Assembly (NCBI GenBank): GCA_963814875.1
Contig: CAWFFJ010000032.1
Coordinates: 1-49,116, forward strand
Source of the DNA: CAVSIS01 sp963814875
Lineage (GTDB): Bacteria; Acidobacteriota; Thermoanaerobaculia; Thermoanaerobaculales; Sulfomarinibacteraceae
DNA: 49,116 nt
Direction: 5' to 3'
Shown: positions 16,584 to 26,395 of the stretch, piece after piece
Layout: each line of letters starts with the position of its first letter
Numbering within the stretch: the first letter of the stretch is position 1
Notes under the pieces: generated by a model
What the model was told of the DNA's origin: nothing
The model's database searches: none
What the model saw: the letters and a program-made list of their open reading frames with translations, nothing else
Program-made: the position numbers and the translations under genes

Positions 16584-19500
16584 ATGCGCGCCGAACGATT
16601 CCTGCTCATTCTCCTCGTCCTCGCCGTGGCAGCCCCAGCTGCCGCCCAGACCATGCAACCGATGACCTCGGGCATCGTCCCGGTGGTCATCCAGAGTCCT
16701 GGTGCGAACGACTCGCGCTGGACCACCACGATGTACGCGACCCAGCTGAGCGGCTCGGTGCCCGGCAAGCTGAGCTGGACGCTGCACAACCCCGCGGGCG
16801 ACGACTGGACCACGACCGTCGATCTGCCCGGAGCCGGGGGCACGGTCGAGGTCACCGACCTCGTCGGCACGACCTCGTCCTCGGTCCCCGACGGCAAGTA
16901 CATCATGACTTGGTGGTCCACCCACCCGGTGGCGCTGTCGACCCGGACCTTCACCAACGAATCGACCGGGAGCTACGGCCAGGGCATCGCCTCGGTCGCC
17001 CCCGGCAGCGGCTTCGGCACCGACGGCGAGGTCGTGTTCCCGATGCCGATGGATTCGGCCGGCTACCGCGCCAACGTCGGCATCGCCAACACCGGCGTCC
17101 ACTCCCAGACCTTCGTGGCGATCGTCCAGACGACGCCGGGCGACGCCCTGCGGATGACGACCCACACCGTCGCCCCGGGGGCGATCGACCAGTTCAAGAC
17201 CAATGACGGCCTCTCCGGGGTCGGCTCGGTGACGGTGCGCTGCACCGAAGGCTGTGACGGGACCGCCTACGCCTACGCTTCGGTGGTCGTGAACGACTCG
17301 AACGACGCCTACTTCCTGTATGCCGCCGCCTCCTCCGCCTCGAGCCAGGTCGCGCCGGTCGCGTCCGTCCGCGACGCCCGCGGCGTGTGGTTCATCACCG
17401 GGGGCTCGCTGTACGACGTGTTCGAGAGGATGGGATACGCGATCGCGAGCGACCGCCTGTGGCAGATCGAGACCTTCCGACGCAGCGCCAACGGAACCCT
17501 CGCTGCGCTGCTGGGACCAAGCTACGTGTCGGACGACGTCTTGGCGCGGACAGTCGGCTACTCGCCGGCCGAGCTCACGGCGGGTTTCGACAACCTCGAC
17601 ACGGAGTCGAAGACCGTCATCCAGGCCTATGTCGACGGCATCAACCGGCGCATCACAGAGGTCAAGGCGGACCGCTCCCTGCTGCCGTTCGAGTTCAAGG
17701 CGGCCGGAGCCCAGCTCGGTATCGACTTCGTGCCTGCCGACTGGACGACGGCGGACATCCTGCAGTGGGTGTCCGCTCTGTTGCGTCAGTTCGACCCTGA
17801 GGCGTTCAACACCGGGCAGATCGACAACGCCGCGATGGTCCAGGCCCTGCAGGGAGCCTACTCGGCAGAGGCGCTGGCGATGTTCTCCGACCTGCGCTGG
17901 ACCAACGATCCGGCCGCCCAGACCATGATTCCAGAGGGTGAGTCGGCCGCGGGCGCACACGCCGCCACGCCGCAGCCCTCCGCACAGCTCGAGCGCCTGC
18001 CGGACATGCGCGCCGCAGCCCGGCACCTCGACAACCGCTTTTCCGGCCGCGTGGCGCGCCTCGAGAAGATCAACGCCCGGACCAAGATGGGAAGCTACGC
18101 CTGGGTCGTCTCCGGCGACAAGACCGCCTCGGGCAACCCGATCCTCTACTCCGGCCCACAGATGGGCTTCATGACGCCTTCGATCGTGACCGAAGGGTCG
18201 ATCAACGGCGGCGGGCTGCAGATCTCCGGCATGACGGTGCCCGGCGTTCCCGGGATCATCATCGGCCGCACCCCGCACCACGTGTGGTCGATGCAGGTCG
18301 GCCACGCCCACACCACCGACTACTACCTCGAGGCGCCACAGAGCGTGACCCTCAACCGGATGGAGACGATCAAGGTCGCGGGCGCGGCGGACGTGACGAT
18401 CCCCGTCTTCCGCACGCCCCACGGCCCGGTCATCGAGCCGCTCCCCTACGACCCGGCCAACCCGCCGGCCGTGATCCTGTCCTGGAAGTACTCCCACTGG
18501 GGCTACGAGTTCGACTCGGTCAAGTTTGCCCTCGGCATGGCCCGCGCCCAGTCGGTCGCTCAGCTCGGGGCCGCGATCGAGCTCGCCGCGGTCAGCCAGC
18601 ACTTCTGCTACGCCGACCGTGACGGCAACATCGCCTACTGGATGTCGGGCCGCGACCCCGTCCGACCTGCCGGCGTCGACGTCCGCTTCCCGCTGATCGG
18701 CGACGGCACCGAGGAGTGGGACGCCGCGATCCTGAAGCGGCGCGCCCACGCCGAAAACCCGAGCCAGCACTACTTCGGCGGCTGGAACAACAAGTCCGCC
18801 GTGTGGTACGACAACGCGCCCAACAACACCAGCTACGTCATGGGCCCGGCGCACCGCGCACACGTGATCAAGGAGTACCTCGACAGCCACGACGACCTCA
18901 CCTTCGAGCAGGTCCGCGACCTCGCGCTCAATATCGCCACCACCGACTCCTTCGGCGGCGGCGGCAACCCGTGGGAGTTTGTGGAGAGCTCGTTCACCGC
19001 GGCCGTCAACGCCGACTCCAACGCCTCGCGGCAGGCCGCCCTCGACCTCCTGTCGAGCTGGGACGGCCACTTCGTCGCCGGCGGCTCCAGCGAGTGGGTC
19101 AGCGGACTGCTGCGCGCGGACGCATGGGTGCTCCAGGACGCATGGATCCGTGAGGTGCTGCGCCTCACGTTCGAGGACGAGTTCACCACCGCGGGCATGA
19201 GCTTCGACAGCCAGCCCAAAGCGCTGCTGTTCAACGTCCTGCTGCACGCCCTGGCCGGCTCCCAGGCCTCCCTGCCGACCCTCAACAACTGGTTCCTCGA
19301 CCGCTCCGGTTCGGGCAAGCCGACCGACGCCAACGCGCTGATCGTGATGGCCCTCGACAACGCCCTCGCGTCGCTCGGACCGCGGCCCTGGAACCACACC
19401 CGCGGCTACATCCGCTACGTCCACGACCTCATCGGCGAAGTCGGAACCACGCCTTTCGCGAGCCGTTCGACCTACGCCCACGTGGTTGAGATGGGTTCCG

Positions 19501-19655
19501 ACGGACCGATCCGGATCGAGAGCATGTTCCCGCTCGGCGAGTCCGGCTTCATCGCCATGGACCAGTACGGCGCCCCCGAGTTCGACCCGCTCTTCTTCGG
19601 CATGAAGGACATCTTCGACGCCTTCGCGCCGAGGAACTTCCCGCTCTTCCAGTAG
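16584..19655 (+). CDS. Secreted penicillin-acylase family (peptidase S45) protein with extra N-terminal module
   Basis: 1023 residues from ATG 16584 (GGGAGG upstream). A signal peptide (1-22, ...AAPAAAQ) is followed by about 220 residues of beta-rich sequence beginning IVPVVIQSPGANDSRWTTT, of a kind I associate with exported proteins of Acidobacteria-like bacteria. The S45 domain starts near residue 250 (RDARGVWFITGGSLYDVFERMGYAIASDRLWQ). The precursor is expected to cut itself before Ser504 (KMG-SYAWVVSGDKTASG), giving an alpha chain, a linker and a beta chain of about 520 residues whose N-terminal Ser is the nucleophile. IGRTPHHVWSMQVGHAHTTDYYLE and RTPHGPVIE are conserved beta-chain motifs. 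Substrates of S45 enzymes include beta-lactams and acyl-homoserine lactones; the substrate here is unknown. A strong terminator follows. Confidence 0.9.
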   Translation: MRAERFLLILLVLAVAAPAAAQTMQPMTSGIVPVVIQSPGANDSRWTTTMYATQLSGSVPGKLSWTLHNPAGDDWTTTVDLPGAGGTVEVTDLVGTTSSSVPDGKYIMTWWSTHPVALSTRTFTNESTGSYGQGIASVAPGSGFGTDGEVVFPMPMDSAGYRANVGIANTGVHSQTFVAIVQTTPGDALRMTTHTVAPGAIDQFKTNDGLSGVGSVTVRCTEGCDGTAYAYASVVVNDSNDAYFLYAAASSASSQVAPVASVRDARGVWFITGGSLYDVFERMGYAIASDRLWQIETFRRSANGTLAALLGPSYVSDDVLARTVGYSPAELTAGFDNLDTESKTVIQAYVDGINRRITEVKADRSLLPFEFKAAGAQLGIDFVPADWTTADILQWVSALLRQFDPEAFNTGQIDNAAMVQALQGAYSAEALAMFSDLRWTNDPAAQTMIPEGESAAGAHAATPQPSAQLERLPDMRAAARHLDNRFSGRVARLEKINARTKMGSYAWVVSGDKTASGNPILYSGPQMGFMTPSIVTEGSINGGGLQISGMTVPGVPGIIIGRTPHHVWSMQVGHAHTTDYYLEAPQSVTLNRMETIKVAGAADVTIPVFRTPHGPVIEPLPYDPANPPAVILSWKYSHWGYEFDSVKFALGMARAQSVAQLGAAIELAAVSQHFCYADRDGNIAYWMSGRDPVRPAGVDVRFPLIGDGTEEWDAAILKRRAHAENPSQHYFGGWNNKSAVWYDNAPNNTSYVMGPAHRAHVIKEYLDSHDDLTFEQVRDLALNIATTDSFGGGGNPWEFVESSFTAAVNADSNASRQAALDLLSSWDGHFVAGGSSEWVSGLLRADAWVLQDAWIREVLRLTFEDEFTTAGMSFDSQPKALLFNVLLHALAGSQASLPTLNNWFLDRSGSGKPTDANALIVMALDNALASLGPRPWNHTRGYIRYVHDLIGEVGTTPFASRSTYAHVVEMGSDGPIRIESMFPLGESGFIAMDQYGAPEFDPLFFGMKDIFDAFAPRNFPLFQ

Positions 19656-19675
19656 TCGCCGTCCGCGTGACATCT

Positions 19676-19715
19676 CGGCGCCCGGCCGATCATCGGCCGG
19701 GCGCCGAACCTTTTT
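19676..19715 (+). terminator. Rho-independent terminator of the acylase gene
   Basis: A 15-bp perfect inverted repeat (arms 19676-19690 and 19692-19706) is followed by AACC and a run of five T (19711-19715). It is the most canonical terminator in the window. Confidence 0.85.
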
Positions 19716-19728
19716 ACTCCATACACGT

Positions 19729-19757
19729 TTCTCAAGACGACCTCGCAGTGCTACATT
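19729..19757 (+). promoter_or_regulatory. Probable promoter of the flotillin gene
   Basis: TTCTCA (19729-19734), a 17-bp spacer, TACATT (19752-19757), 33 bp before the start codon and just after the terminator. Confidence 0.5.
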
Positions 19758-19789
19758 GGGCCGACCAGCCTCAAAACGGAGGTCGACAG

Positions 19790-21277
19790 ATGTCCAACGT
19801 CATCCTGATCCTCGTCCTGCTGCTGCCGATCGCGGTTCTCTTCGGCTACCTCACGATCCGCTTCCGCTATAAGAAGGCGGGTCCCGACGAGGCCCTGATC
19901 GTGTTCGGACGGCGCAAGCTGCTCGGCAAGAAGGTCCGGTCTGCGGCCGGGGAGATCGAGGGCTTCCGCATCATCCGCGGCGGCGGCACCTTCGTGTGGC
20001 CGGCCTGGGAGCAGTACGAGATCCTCTCGCTGCGCATGATGACCCTCGACATCGACCTGCGCCACGTCTACACGATCCAGGGAATTCCGATCAACGTGAA
20101 GGCGGTCGCCCAGGTTAAGGTCGAGGGCGGGATCGACAACATCCGCCGGGCGGCGGAGGGCTTCCTCGGCGTCCCGGTCGACCAGGTCCAGGCGACCATC
20201 AAGGAGACCGTCGCCGGCCACCTCCGCGGAATCATCGGCACGCTCACGGTGGAGGAGCTCTACCGCGACCAGAAGTCATTCCAGGAGAAGGTCCGCGAGG
20301 AGGCCCACCGGGACCTCGAGGGGATGGGCTTCGAGTTCCGTTCGTTCGTGTTCCAGGCGATCCAGGACGACGAGGGCTACCTCAACGCCCTCGGCCAGCC
20401 CAAGATCCAGGAGGCGCTCAAGGGCGCGCGAATCGCCACCGCCAACGCCGATCGCGATGCCGCCATCGAGGAGGAGCAGGCGCGCCAGCAGAAGGAGCAG
20501 AAGCGGCTCGACGTCGACCGCGAGATCGCCGACTCCGACAAGGCCCTGAGCCTGAAGAAGGCGTCCATCCGCAAGGAGGTCGATGTCGCCGACGCACAGG
20601 CGGTCAAGGCCGGCGAGATGGAACTCAAGGTCCAGGACATCAGCATCGCCGAGCGCGAGGTCGAGCGCCAGAAGCTCGAGCTCAATGCCTCGGTGCGAGA
20701 GAAGGCCGACGCCCACAAGTATGAGGCCGAGCGCAACGCCGACGCCGAGCAATACCGTGTCGAGCGCCAGGCGGCGGCGGAGCGCAAGCGGCGTGAGGAA
20801 GCGGCGCAGGCGGTCAAGGCCGAGGGCATCGCCAAGGCCGAGGCCGAGTCGACCATGCGCCGGGACATCGGGCTCGCCGAGGCCGACGCGATCCGGGCCA
20901 AGGGCGAGGCCGAGGCCGAGGCGCGCCGCCTGCTCGCCGAGGCGCTCAAGCTCTACAACGAGGCCGGCCTCTCGATCGAGGCGCTCAAGGTGCTGCCGGA
21001 GATCGCGGCGGCCATCTCCGAGCCGCTCTCGCGCGCGGGTGCCACCACCATCATCAGCCAGGGGGCGGGCCGAGGCGACGGGACCGGTGCCGCCCGCCTC
21101 ACCGAGGACGTGACCCAGGTGCTGAGTCAGCTCGGCCCGATCATGCAGCAGCTCGCGGGCGTGGACATCAGCAAGCTGCTGCGGGACATCTCGCGCCTAC
21201 CGGCGGCCGCCGCCGACACCATGTCTGCGGACGCCCCCGGGACGAAGCGCGGCGGAAAGGTGATCGAGACGGAGTAG
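19790..21277 (+). CDS. Flotillin-like SPFH-domain membrane protein
   Basis: 495 residues from ATG 19790 (GGAGG at 19778-19782). An N-terminal membrane hairpin segment at residues 4-22 is followed by the SPFH/PHB domain (about 30-210, including GGGTFVWPAWEQYEILSLRMMTLDI and VKAVAQVKVEG). A long Glu/Ala/Lys coiled coil with many EAE and RKAE-type repeats runs from about 215 to 400, and the flotillin C-terminal region ends with oligomerisation segments. Bacterial flotillins (FloT/FloA/YqiK type) scaffold ordered membrane patches and assist protein complexes there. The next gene starts 12 bases later and is probably co-transcribed. The usual NfeD partner is not present; the following proline-rich protein takes that position. 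Confidence 0.92.
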   Translation: MSNVILILVLLLPIAVLFGYLTIRFRYKKAGPDEALIVFGRRKLLGKKVRSAAGEIEGFRIIRGGGTFVWPAWEQYEILSLRMMTLDIDLRHVYTIQGIPINVKAVAQVKVEGGIDNIRRAAEGFLGVPVDQVQATIKETVAGHLRGIIGTLTVEELYRDQKSFQEKVREEAHRDLEGMGFEFRSFVFQAIQDDEGYLNALGQPKIQEALKGARIATANADRDAAIEEEQARQQKEQKRLDVDREIADSDKALSLKKASIRKEVDVADAQAVKAGEMELKVQDISIAEREVERQKLELNASVREKADAHKYEAERNADAEQYRVERQAAAERKRREEAAQAVKAEGIAKAEAESTMRRDIGLAEADAIRAKGEAEAEARRLLAEALKLYNEAGLSIEALKVLPEIAAAISEPLSRAGATTIISQGAGRGDGTGAARLTEDVTQVLSQLGPIMQQLAGVDISKLLRDISRLPAAAADTMSADAPGTKRGGKVIETE

Positions 21278-21289
21278 GCGGAGGCCCCG

Positions 21290-22336
21290 GTGACACCCTC
21301 GAAGGAGCTGGTCGCCCTCCTGTTCGAGCTCGAACGGGCCGCGAGCCCGCTCGAACGACTCCAGATCATCGCCCGCGCGTGGCGCTCGGTGCGCGCTCTT
21401 GACGGATTCGAGCGCCGCGACCTCGCCCGACGGGTCGGGTTCGACGGCGCCGAGGAGCTCATCGACCGCCTCGCCAGCAAGGGCGGCCTCGCACCGGCGA
21501 CCCTGCTCGAAGCCCTGCGACGCGCGCGCCGCGCCGACCCCGCGCAGCTGCGCGGCATTCTCGCCGGGCTGCGAACGCCCGGAAGCCGCGGACAAGCGAC
21601 GCTCGAAGGCCTCCAGCTCGCCGAGTCCATGCTCGGCCCCGACGAGCCGGAGCCGGTCCAGCCCGACGAGGTCGCCCAAGAGGACGCGCCCGCGTCGCCG
21701 TCGGCGGTCTGGGACCCGCGGTCAGCCGAGGTTCCGGCTGCAGACAGCGACACGCTCCCCGACCTCCCCGAGGTCCTCGTCGCTGCCCCGCGTCCCGCGC
21801 CGCTGCCAGCGCCTCAGCCCGCATCGCGGCGAATGCCGGAACCGCCCGCTCCTGCTGTCCAGTCCGCCCCCCGTGCTGCGCCGTCGGTACCGACTGCGCG
21901 ACGGCGCGGGCGGACCCAGGCGCCCGCACCAGCTCCCATGCCCGCGGCGCCGGAGGCCGCCGAGGTCGCGCCGCCGCCTGGGGCGAAAGAGCCTCCACTG
22001 CGGGCGTTGCGGCAGCTCGAGGCACGACTCGAGGGGTCGGCCGAGCCCGACGCCGGGGAGCTCGAGGGGATCGTGCTCGGCCTGCCCGACGGTTGGGTTC
22101 GACGCCGCGCGGTGCTCGCGCTGCTGCGGCACGGTCTTCCGCGCCGCATCCCGGAGGCACTCCGCATGGTTGAGGGCCTGGGCTGGCAACGGGATCGCAC
22201 GTGGGTGCTGGCCGTGCTGCTCGATGACCGGAGCCTCGCCGCGAGCGAGCTCGAGCAGGCGCTGGCTCTGATCACGTCAGAGTCCGCACGGGGCAGGCTG
22301 CGCCGTCGGGCAAGCGGGACCGCCCACGACAGCTAG
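21290..22336 (+). CDS. Flotillin-linked protein with Pro/Ala-rich linker, unknown function
   Basis: 348 residues from GTG 21290 with GGAGG at 21280-21284. Three parts: a helical N-terminal domain (1-115, acidic/basic mix with SPLERLQIIARAWRSV), a Pro/Ala/Glu-rich flexible linker (about 120-235), and a helical C-terminal domain (about 240-348, rich in Leu/Arg, with the HEAT-like VRRRAVLALLRHGLPRRIPEAL). No signal peptide, no membrane span, no family recognised. Its place 12 bases behind the flotillin gene suggests a cytoplasmic adaptor for the flotillin scaffold; this is inference from position only. Confidence 0.75.
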   Translation: MTPSKELVALLFELERAASPLERLQIIARAWRSVRALDGFERRDLARRVGFDGAEELIDRLASKGGLAPATLLEALRRARRADPAQLRGILAGLRTPGSRGQATLEGLQLAESMLGPDEPEPVQPDEVAQEDAPASPSAVWDPRSAEVPAADSDTLPDLPEVLVAAPRPAPLPAPQPASRRMPEPPAPAVQSAPRAAPSVPTARRRGRTQAPAPAPMPAAPEAAEVAPPPGAKEPPLRALRQLEARLEGSAEPDAGELEGIVLGLPDGWVRRRAVLALLRHGLPRRIPEALRMVEGLGWQRDRTWVLAVLLDDRSLAASELEQALALITSESARGRLRRRASGTAHDS

Positions 22337-22558
22337 CCCGCACTTCGCCACCAGCTCCCTGCTGCGGGCGCCGGTCTGCCCGCCAGCGTCGGCCTCGGAG
22401 AGCCTCTCCTTCGGAGTGAGGTCGTTGCGTTGCTCGGCGCTGATAGGATGGTGCCGAAGAGAACTTCCGGTCGCCGGCGCGAGCTTGAGCGCAACGCATC
22501 AGTAGCATGAGACGCCACAGCACTCGACGGGGACGGCAATTGACACGAGAGTGACGCC

Positions 22559-25500
22559 ATGAGCCAGTTGACGATCCCAAAACGGCTGTACGGTCGCGAC
22601 CGGGATCTCGCTGCATTGCTCGATTCACTCGAACGTGGCAGCACCGGTCATGGCGAAGTTCTCCTGGTTGCAGGTGCCGCCGGGGTCGGGAAGACGGCCC
22701 TGGTGCAGAAGCTCGAGCTCCCGATTCGGGACAGGAACGGCTTCTTCATCTCGGGCAAGTTCGAGCAGTACCGGCAGAACATCCCCTACTATGCCTTTCG
22801 ACAGGCACTCACCCAGCTGTGTCGGGTCTTGCAGTCCGTCGATTTGCCGCAACGCTCACGTCTCAAAGCCGATATCCTCCAGTCCGTTGACGGCCTGGGT
22901 CGCGTGCTGACTGACCTGGTCCCGGCATTCGAACCGTTCCTGGGGCCACAACCGCCCCTGGAGAACATCAGCCCGCAGGAAGCACGGCACCGCTTTGCTG
23001 GGGTTTGCCGGAGCTTTCTCAAGGTCATCTGCCGACCGGAACATCCCCTCGTCCTGTTCATTGACGACTGGCAATGGGCTGACGCCGCCTCGTGTGAACT
23101 GCTCAAGCAGATCCAGGTAGGGATCACACTGCACTACGTGCTGGTCGTCGTCTCATATCGCGACGACGAGGTGGACCCTGGCCACCGGCTGATGTCAGCG
23201 CTGGACGACCTGCGCATCCATGCTGTTCCACTCCATGAACTTCACGTCATAAACATCACTGCAGATGATGTCCGGGAGCTTCTGGCTGATACCTTGACGC
23301 CAGCCACGAATGAGGTTGACAAACTGGCAGCGCTCGTCCACGGCAGGACCCACGGGAATCCGTTCTTTGTGCTGTCGTTTCTCAGCTTTCTCCACGAGCT
23401 TGGCCTGATCCTGTTTGACATAGCTCGAAACTGTTGGCACTGGCACATTGACGAGATCGAGGGAGCCGACCTGCCTGGCGATGTCGTCGACCTCTTTGTC
23501 CTGAGGTTGCGCCGTCTTGACCCCGAGAGCTGGAATCTACTCTCGTTGGCCGCCTGCCTTGGCAACCGTTTTGAGCTGGAGAACCTGAGTATCATCAGCG
23601 GGAAAGGCCCCGAGGACTGCAGTACCTTGCTCTTCTCGGAGCAGACGCAGAGCCTGCTCCTGCCCTTTGATGGCGGCGGAGGCGTCGACCCTCCGCGCGA
23701 TCTTCATGTCCCCAAGACATGTGGGTTCGCGCACGACCGGATACAACAGGCGGCCGTCACGCTGATTGAACCTTCCCAGCTTCCGAGCGTGCTCCTCAGA
23801 ATCGGGAGACTCTTGCTCGCAAACCTTCATCCGGAACAGCTTGCCGAGAGATTGTTCGAGGTTGTGAGCGACCTGAACGCCGGCTGTCATCTCATCCAGG
23901 ACACCGCAGAACAGGTGAGGACGGTGGAGCTGAACGTGGCTGCGGCACGCAAAGCGTACGCTGCCACTGCCTACGGCTCAGCGCTTCAGTTCTACCGCGC
24001 GGCGAACCGCTTCATGGAAGCACCCGGTTTTCCGGAGTACCTCTGGCACAACCGCCACGACCTGATCATGCACTTCTTCGTGGAGCGAGCGGAATGCGAA
24101 TTCCTCGAGGGAGAGCCCGCCCGGGCCGAGGACTGCATTCGGCAAGCTGTTGCCCACGCCGAGACGGCAATCGAGGAGGCGGCCGCCCTGAAGGTTCTCA
24201 TCGTTCAATACACGTTGCTGGCCAGGTACCCGGAAGCTATCGCAGCGGGACGGGGGGCGCTGAACACTCTGGGAATCAGGCTGCCCGAGGACAACTACGA
24301 GGAAGCGCGAAGTGATGCCATTGAACAGGTGCGGAGGCAGCTGGGCACCCGCTCGATTTCCTCGCTGATCGAGCTGCCCGTCATGAGCCATCCTGAGATG
24401 CTCATGGCGTCAGATATTTTGATCACGATGGGACCTCCATGCTACCGCTCACACCAGCGACTTTGGAGCGTGATTGTGCCAACCGTTGTCGGCCTGACAC
24501 TTCAGTATGGCAACATCCCTCAGGTTGGTTACAGCCACACCGCCTTTGGCGGGCTTCTGGGCTGGGTCGACGATGACTATCCTGCGGCACGAGAGTTCGG
24601 CGAGCTCGCGACTCGTCTGATGACAACGACGTTCCAATCCCCGTCTCACCAGAGCGTGTTCTATCTGATGATTGGCAGCTCGATCAGGCACTGGTTCAAG
24701 CACCTCAGATATGCCACCCAGGATTATACGGATGCCTACGAAATCGGATTGCGGTCCGGCAATCTGCAGTACGCCGCATATGCCTTCGGGCACAACATGT
24801 ACTGCCGGTTCTTCCAGGGAGTTCCGCTTGAGCAGCTGCAACAGGAGACGCAACGCTCCCTTGCATTTAGCCTGGCACACCGCAATCAATGGGCCATCGA
24901 TCTCTTACAGGGAGGCCTGAGCGTTTTCGGGGAGTTGTCGGGTCGGGATTCTGGGTTGAACGAGAGCTTCCATGACTCAGAGGAAGAGTTCCTGCGGCGG
25001 GTTGCGGAACATCAGAACACCCAGGTCATTTGCATCTACAAGGTTTTCAGAACGTTGTCTCTTCTTGTTCTCGGCGAGTACTCTCGTGCGCTGCTGCTGT
25101 CCAACGAGGTCGAGCCGTTGATCTTCACGGCAGGCACACAGGGACTCCTACCATGGCCCGAGCATGTCTTTGCGCGTTTCATGATTCTCAGCGCGCTCTA
25201 TCCCGACGCACATGCAGAGCAGCAAGCAGAATGGCGGACTGAGCTTGACCTGATGATCGCCAGGTTTCGCATCTGGGCCGTCAATTGTCCCGAAAACTTT
25301 CAACACAAGTACCTGCTGGCTGCTGCGGAGTTGGCCCGGATTGATCGGAGGCCGGTTGACGCCATGGGGCTCTATGACGCGGCGGCAGAGGCGGCTCAGG
25401 CCGGCAGCTTCCTCCAGTGGGAGGGCTTGGCAAACGAACGGGCGTACGGCTTCTTGCTCGAACGCGGGCATGTGCGCCTGGCGCAGGTCTACTGGCAGCA

Positions 25501-26395
25501 CGCCTATGCGTGTTATGACCGCTGGGGCGCCGTTGCCAAGGTGTGCTCGATGGAAGCATCATACCGAACGTGCCTTGCCGAAGATCTTCTCCCCGGGCAG
25601 CCCGCTGAACACCAGGAGCAGGAGATCAGAGACGTCTTGGTGGAGAAGCAGATCGAGAGGCTCCGCAGTTTTTCACTGCAGATGCAGCAGGCCCGACTGC
25701 GGGTTGAGGCGACGGCTCAGGCAGACGAGCTCGCCGATGCCATGCGACGGGTGAGGGTGGAGATCGCCGAGCGAAAGCGGACTGAAGAGGCACTGCGCGA
25801 AAGCGAACGTCTCCTCAAAGAGTCCCAAGTCGTAGCGAGCCTGGGCAGCTTCGTCTTGGATGCTTCAACAGGAGTGTGGACGAGCTCTGAGGTGCTCGAC
25901 TCGGTGCTCGGGATTGACCCTGCATACGAACGCTCGGTTGAAGGATGGGCGGCCCTCATCCACCCTGACGACCGAGCCTTCATGGTGGACTACCTGAGGG
26001 ACGAGGTTCTCGGTCATGGTGAGAGCCTCGACAAGGAGTACCGCATCGTCCGTCACGACAACCAGGCCGAACGTTGGGTCCACGGATTGGGCAAAGTGGA
26101 GTCCGATGACCACGGGCGCACGCAGGCAATGCACGGCACGATTCAGGACATCACTGCCCGGAAGCAGACCGAGGCGCAGCGCGATCAGCTCATCCAGGAG
26201 TTGCAGGAGGCCCTGGCGAAGGTGAAGTCTCTGACCGGTCTGCTGCCGATCTGCGCCGGCTGCAAGAAGATCCGTGATGACCGGGGCTACTGGAGTCAGG
26301 TTGAGAGCTTCATCGAGACCCACTCAGAGGCCACGTTCTCGCACGGCATGTGCCCGGATTGCATCAAGAAGTGGTGGCCGGAGCTGAAACGATAG
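22559..26395 (+). CDS. Large signalling ATPase with TPR-like middle, PAS domain and C-terminal double CxxC
   Basis: 1278 residues. The N-terminal AAA_16/PknK-like ATPase has YGRDRDLAALL, Walker A GAAGVGKTA (39-47) and Walker B LVLFIDDWQWAD (about 163-174). A long helical, TPR-like middle (about 380-1010) is followed by a coiled coil (about 1025-1085), a PAS domain (about 1080-1195, ending HGTIQDITARKQTE), and a C-terminal motif with Cys1232/Cys1235 (LLPICAGCKKIRDDRGYW) and Cys1265/Cys1268 (CPDC), which looks like a zinc site. Related proteins usually carry a Ser/Thr kinase in front or a histidine kinase or cyclase behind; here both are missing, so it may be a sensor that acts through partners. 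Base composition and codon use are visibly less GC-rich than in the neighbours, which suggests recent acquisition. ATG 22559 lacks a strong ribosome site. Confidence 0.85.
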   Translation: MSQLTIPKRLYGRDRDLAALLDSLERGSTGHGEVLLVAGAAGVGKTALVQKLELPIRDRNGFFISGKFEQYRQNIPYYAFRQALTQLCRVLQSVDLPQRSRLKADILQSVDGLGRVLTDLVPAFEPFLGPQPPLENISPQEARHRFAGVCRSFLKVICRPEHPLVLFIDDWQWADAASCELLKQIQVGITLHYVLVVVSYRDDEVDPGHRLMSALDDLRIHAVPLHELHVINITADDVRELLADTLTPATNEVDKLAALVHGRTHGNPFFVLSFLSFLHELGLILFDIARNCWHWHIDEIEGADLPGDVVDLFVLRLRRLDPESWNLLSLAACLGNRFELENLSIISGKGPEDCSTLLFSEQTQSLLLPFDGGGGVDPPRDLHVPKTCGFAHDRIQQAAVTLIEPSQLPSVLLRIGRLLLANLHPEQLAERLFEVVSDLNAGCHLIQDTAEQVRTVELNVAAARKAYAATAYGSALQFYRAANRFMEAPGFPEYLWHNRHDLIMHFFVERAECEFLEGEPARAEDCIRQAVAHAETAIEEAAALKVLIVQYTLLARYPEAIAAGRGALNTLGIRLPEDNYEEARSDAIEQVRRQLGTRSISSLIELPVMSHPEMLMASDILITMGPPCYRSHQRLWSVIVPTVVGLTLQYGNIPQVGYSHTAFGGLLGWVDDDYPAAREFGELATRLMTTTFQSPSHQSVFYLMIGSSIRHWFKHLRYATQDYTDAYEIGLRSGNLQYAAYAFGHNMYCRFFQGVPLEQLQQETQRSLAFSLAHRNQWAIDLLQGGLSVFGELSGRDSGLNESFHDSEEEFLRRVAEHQNTQVICIYKVFRTLSLLVLGEYSRALLLSNEVEPLIFTAGTQGLLPWPEHVFARFMILSALYPDAHAEQQAEWRTELDLMIARFRIWAVNCPENFQHKYLLAAAELARIDRRPVDAMGLYDAAAEAAQAGSFLQWEGLANERAYGFLLERGHVRLAQVYWQHAYACYDRWGAVAKVCSMEASYRTCLAEDLLPGQPAEHQEQEIRDVLVEKQIERLRSFSLQMQQARLRVEATAQADELADAMRRVRVEIAERKRTEEALRESERLLKESQVVASLGSFVLDASTGVWTSSEVLDSVLGIDPAYERSVEGWAALIHPDDRAFMVDYLRDEVLGHGESLDKEYRIVRHDNQAERWVHGLGKVESDDHGRTQAMHGTIQDITARKQTEAQRDQLIQELQEALAKVKSLTGLLPICAGCKKIRDDRGYWSQVESFIETHSEATFSHGMCPDCIKKWWPELKR

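Noticed and set aside
16476..19673. Very long open frame on the minus strand opposite the acylase gene (1065 codons)
   Set aside because: Shadow of a GC-rich gene: no motifs, low-complexity Val/Gly/Asp/Arg content, and the plus strand encodes a clear S45 acylase with signal peptide, ribosome site and terminator.
22540..22545. Perfect TTGACA upstream of the ATPase-PAS gene
   Set aside because: A -10 box would fall inside the coding sequence, so it cannot drive this start; no partner hexamer seen.
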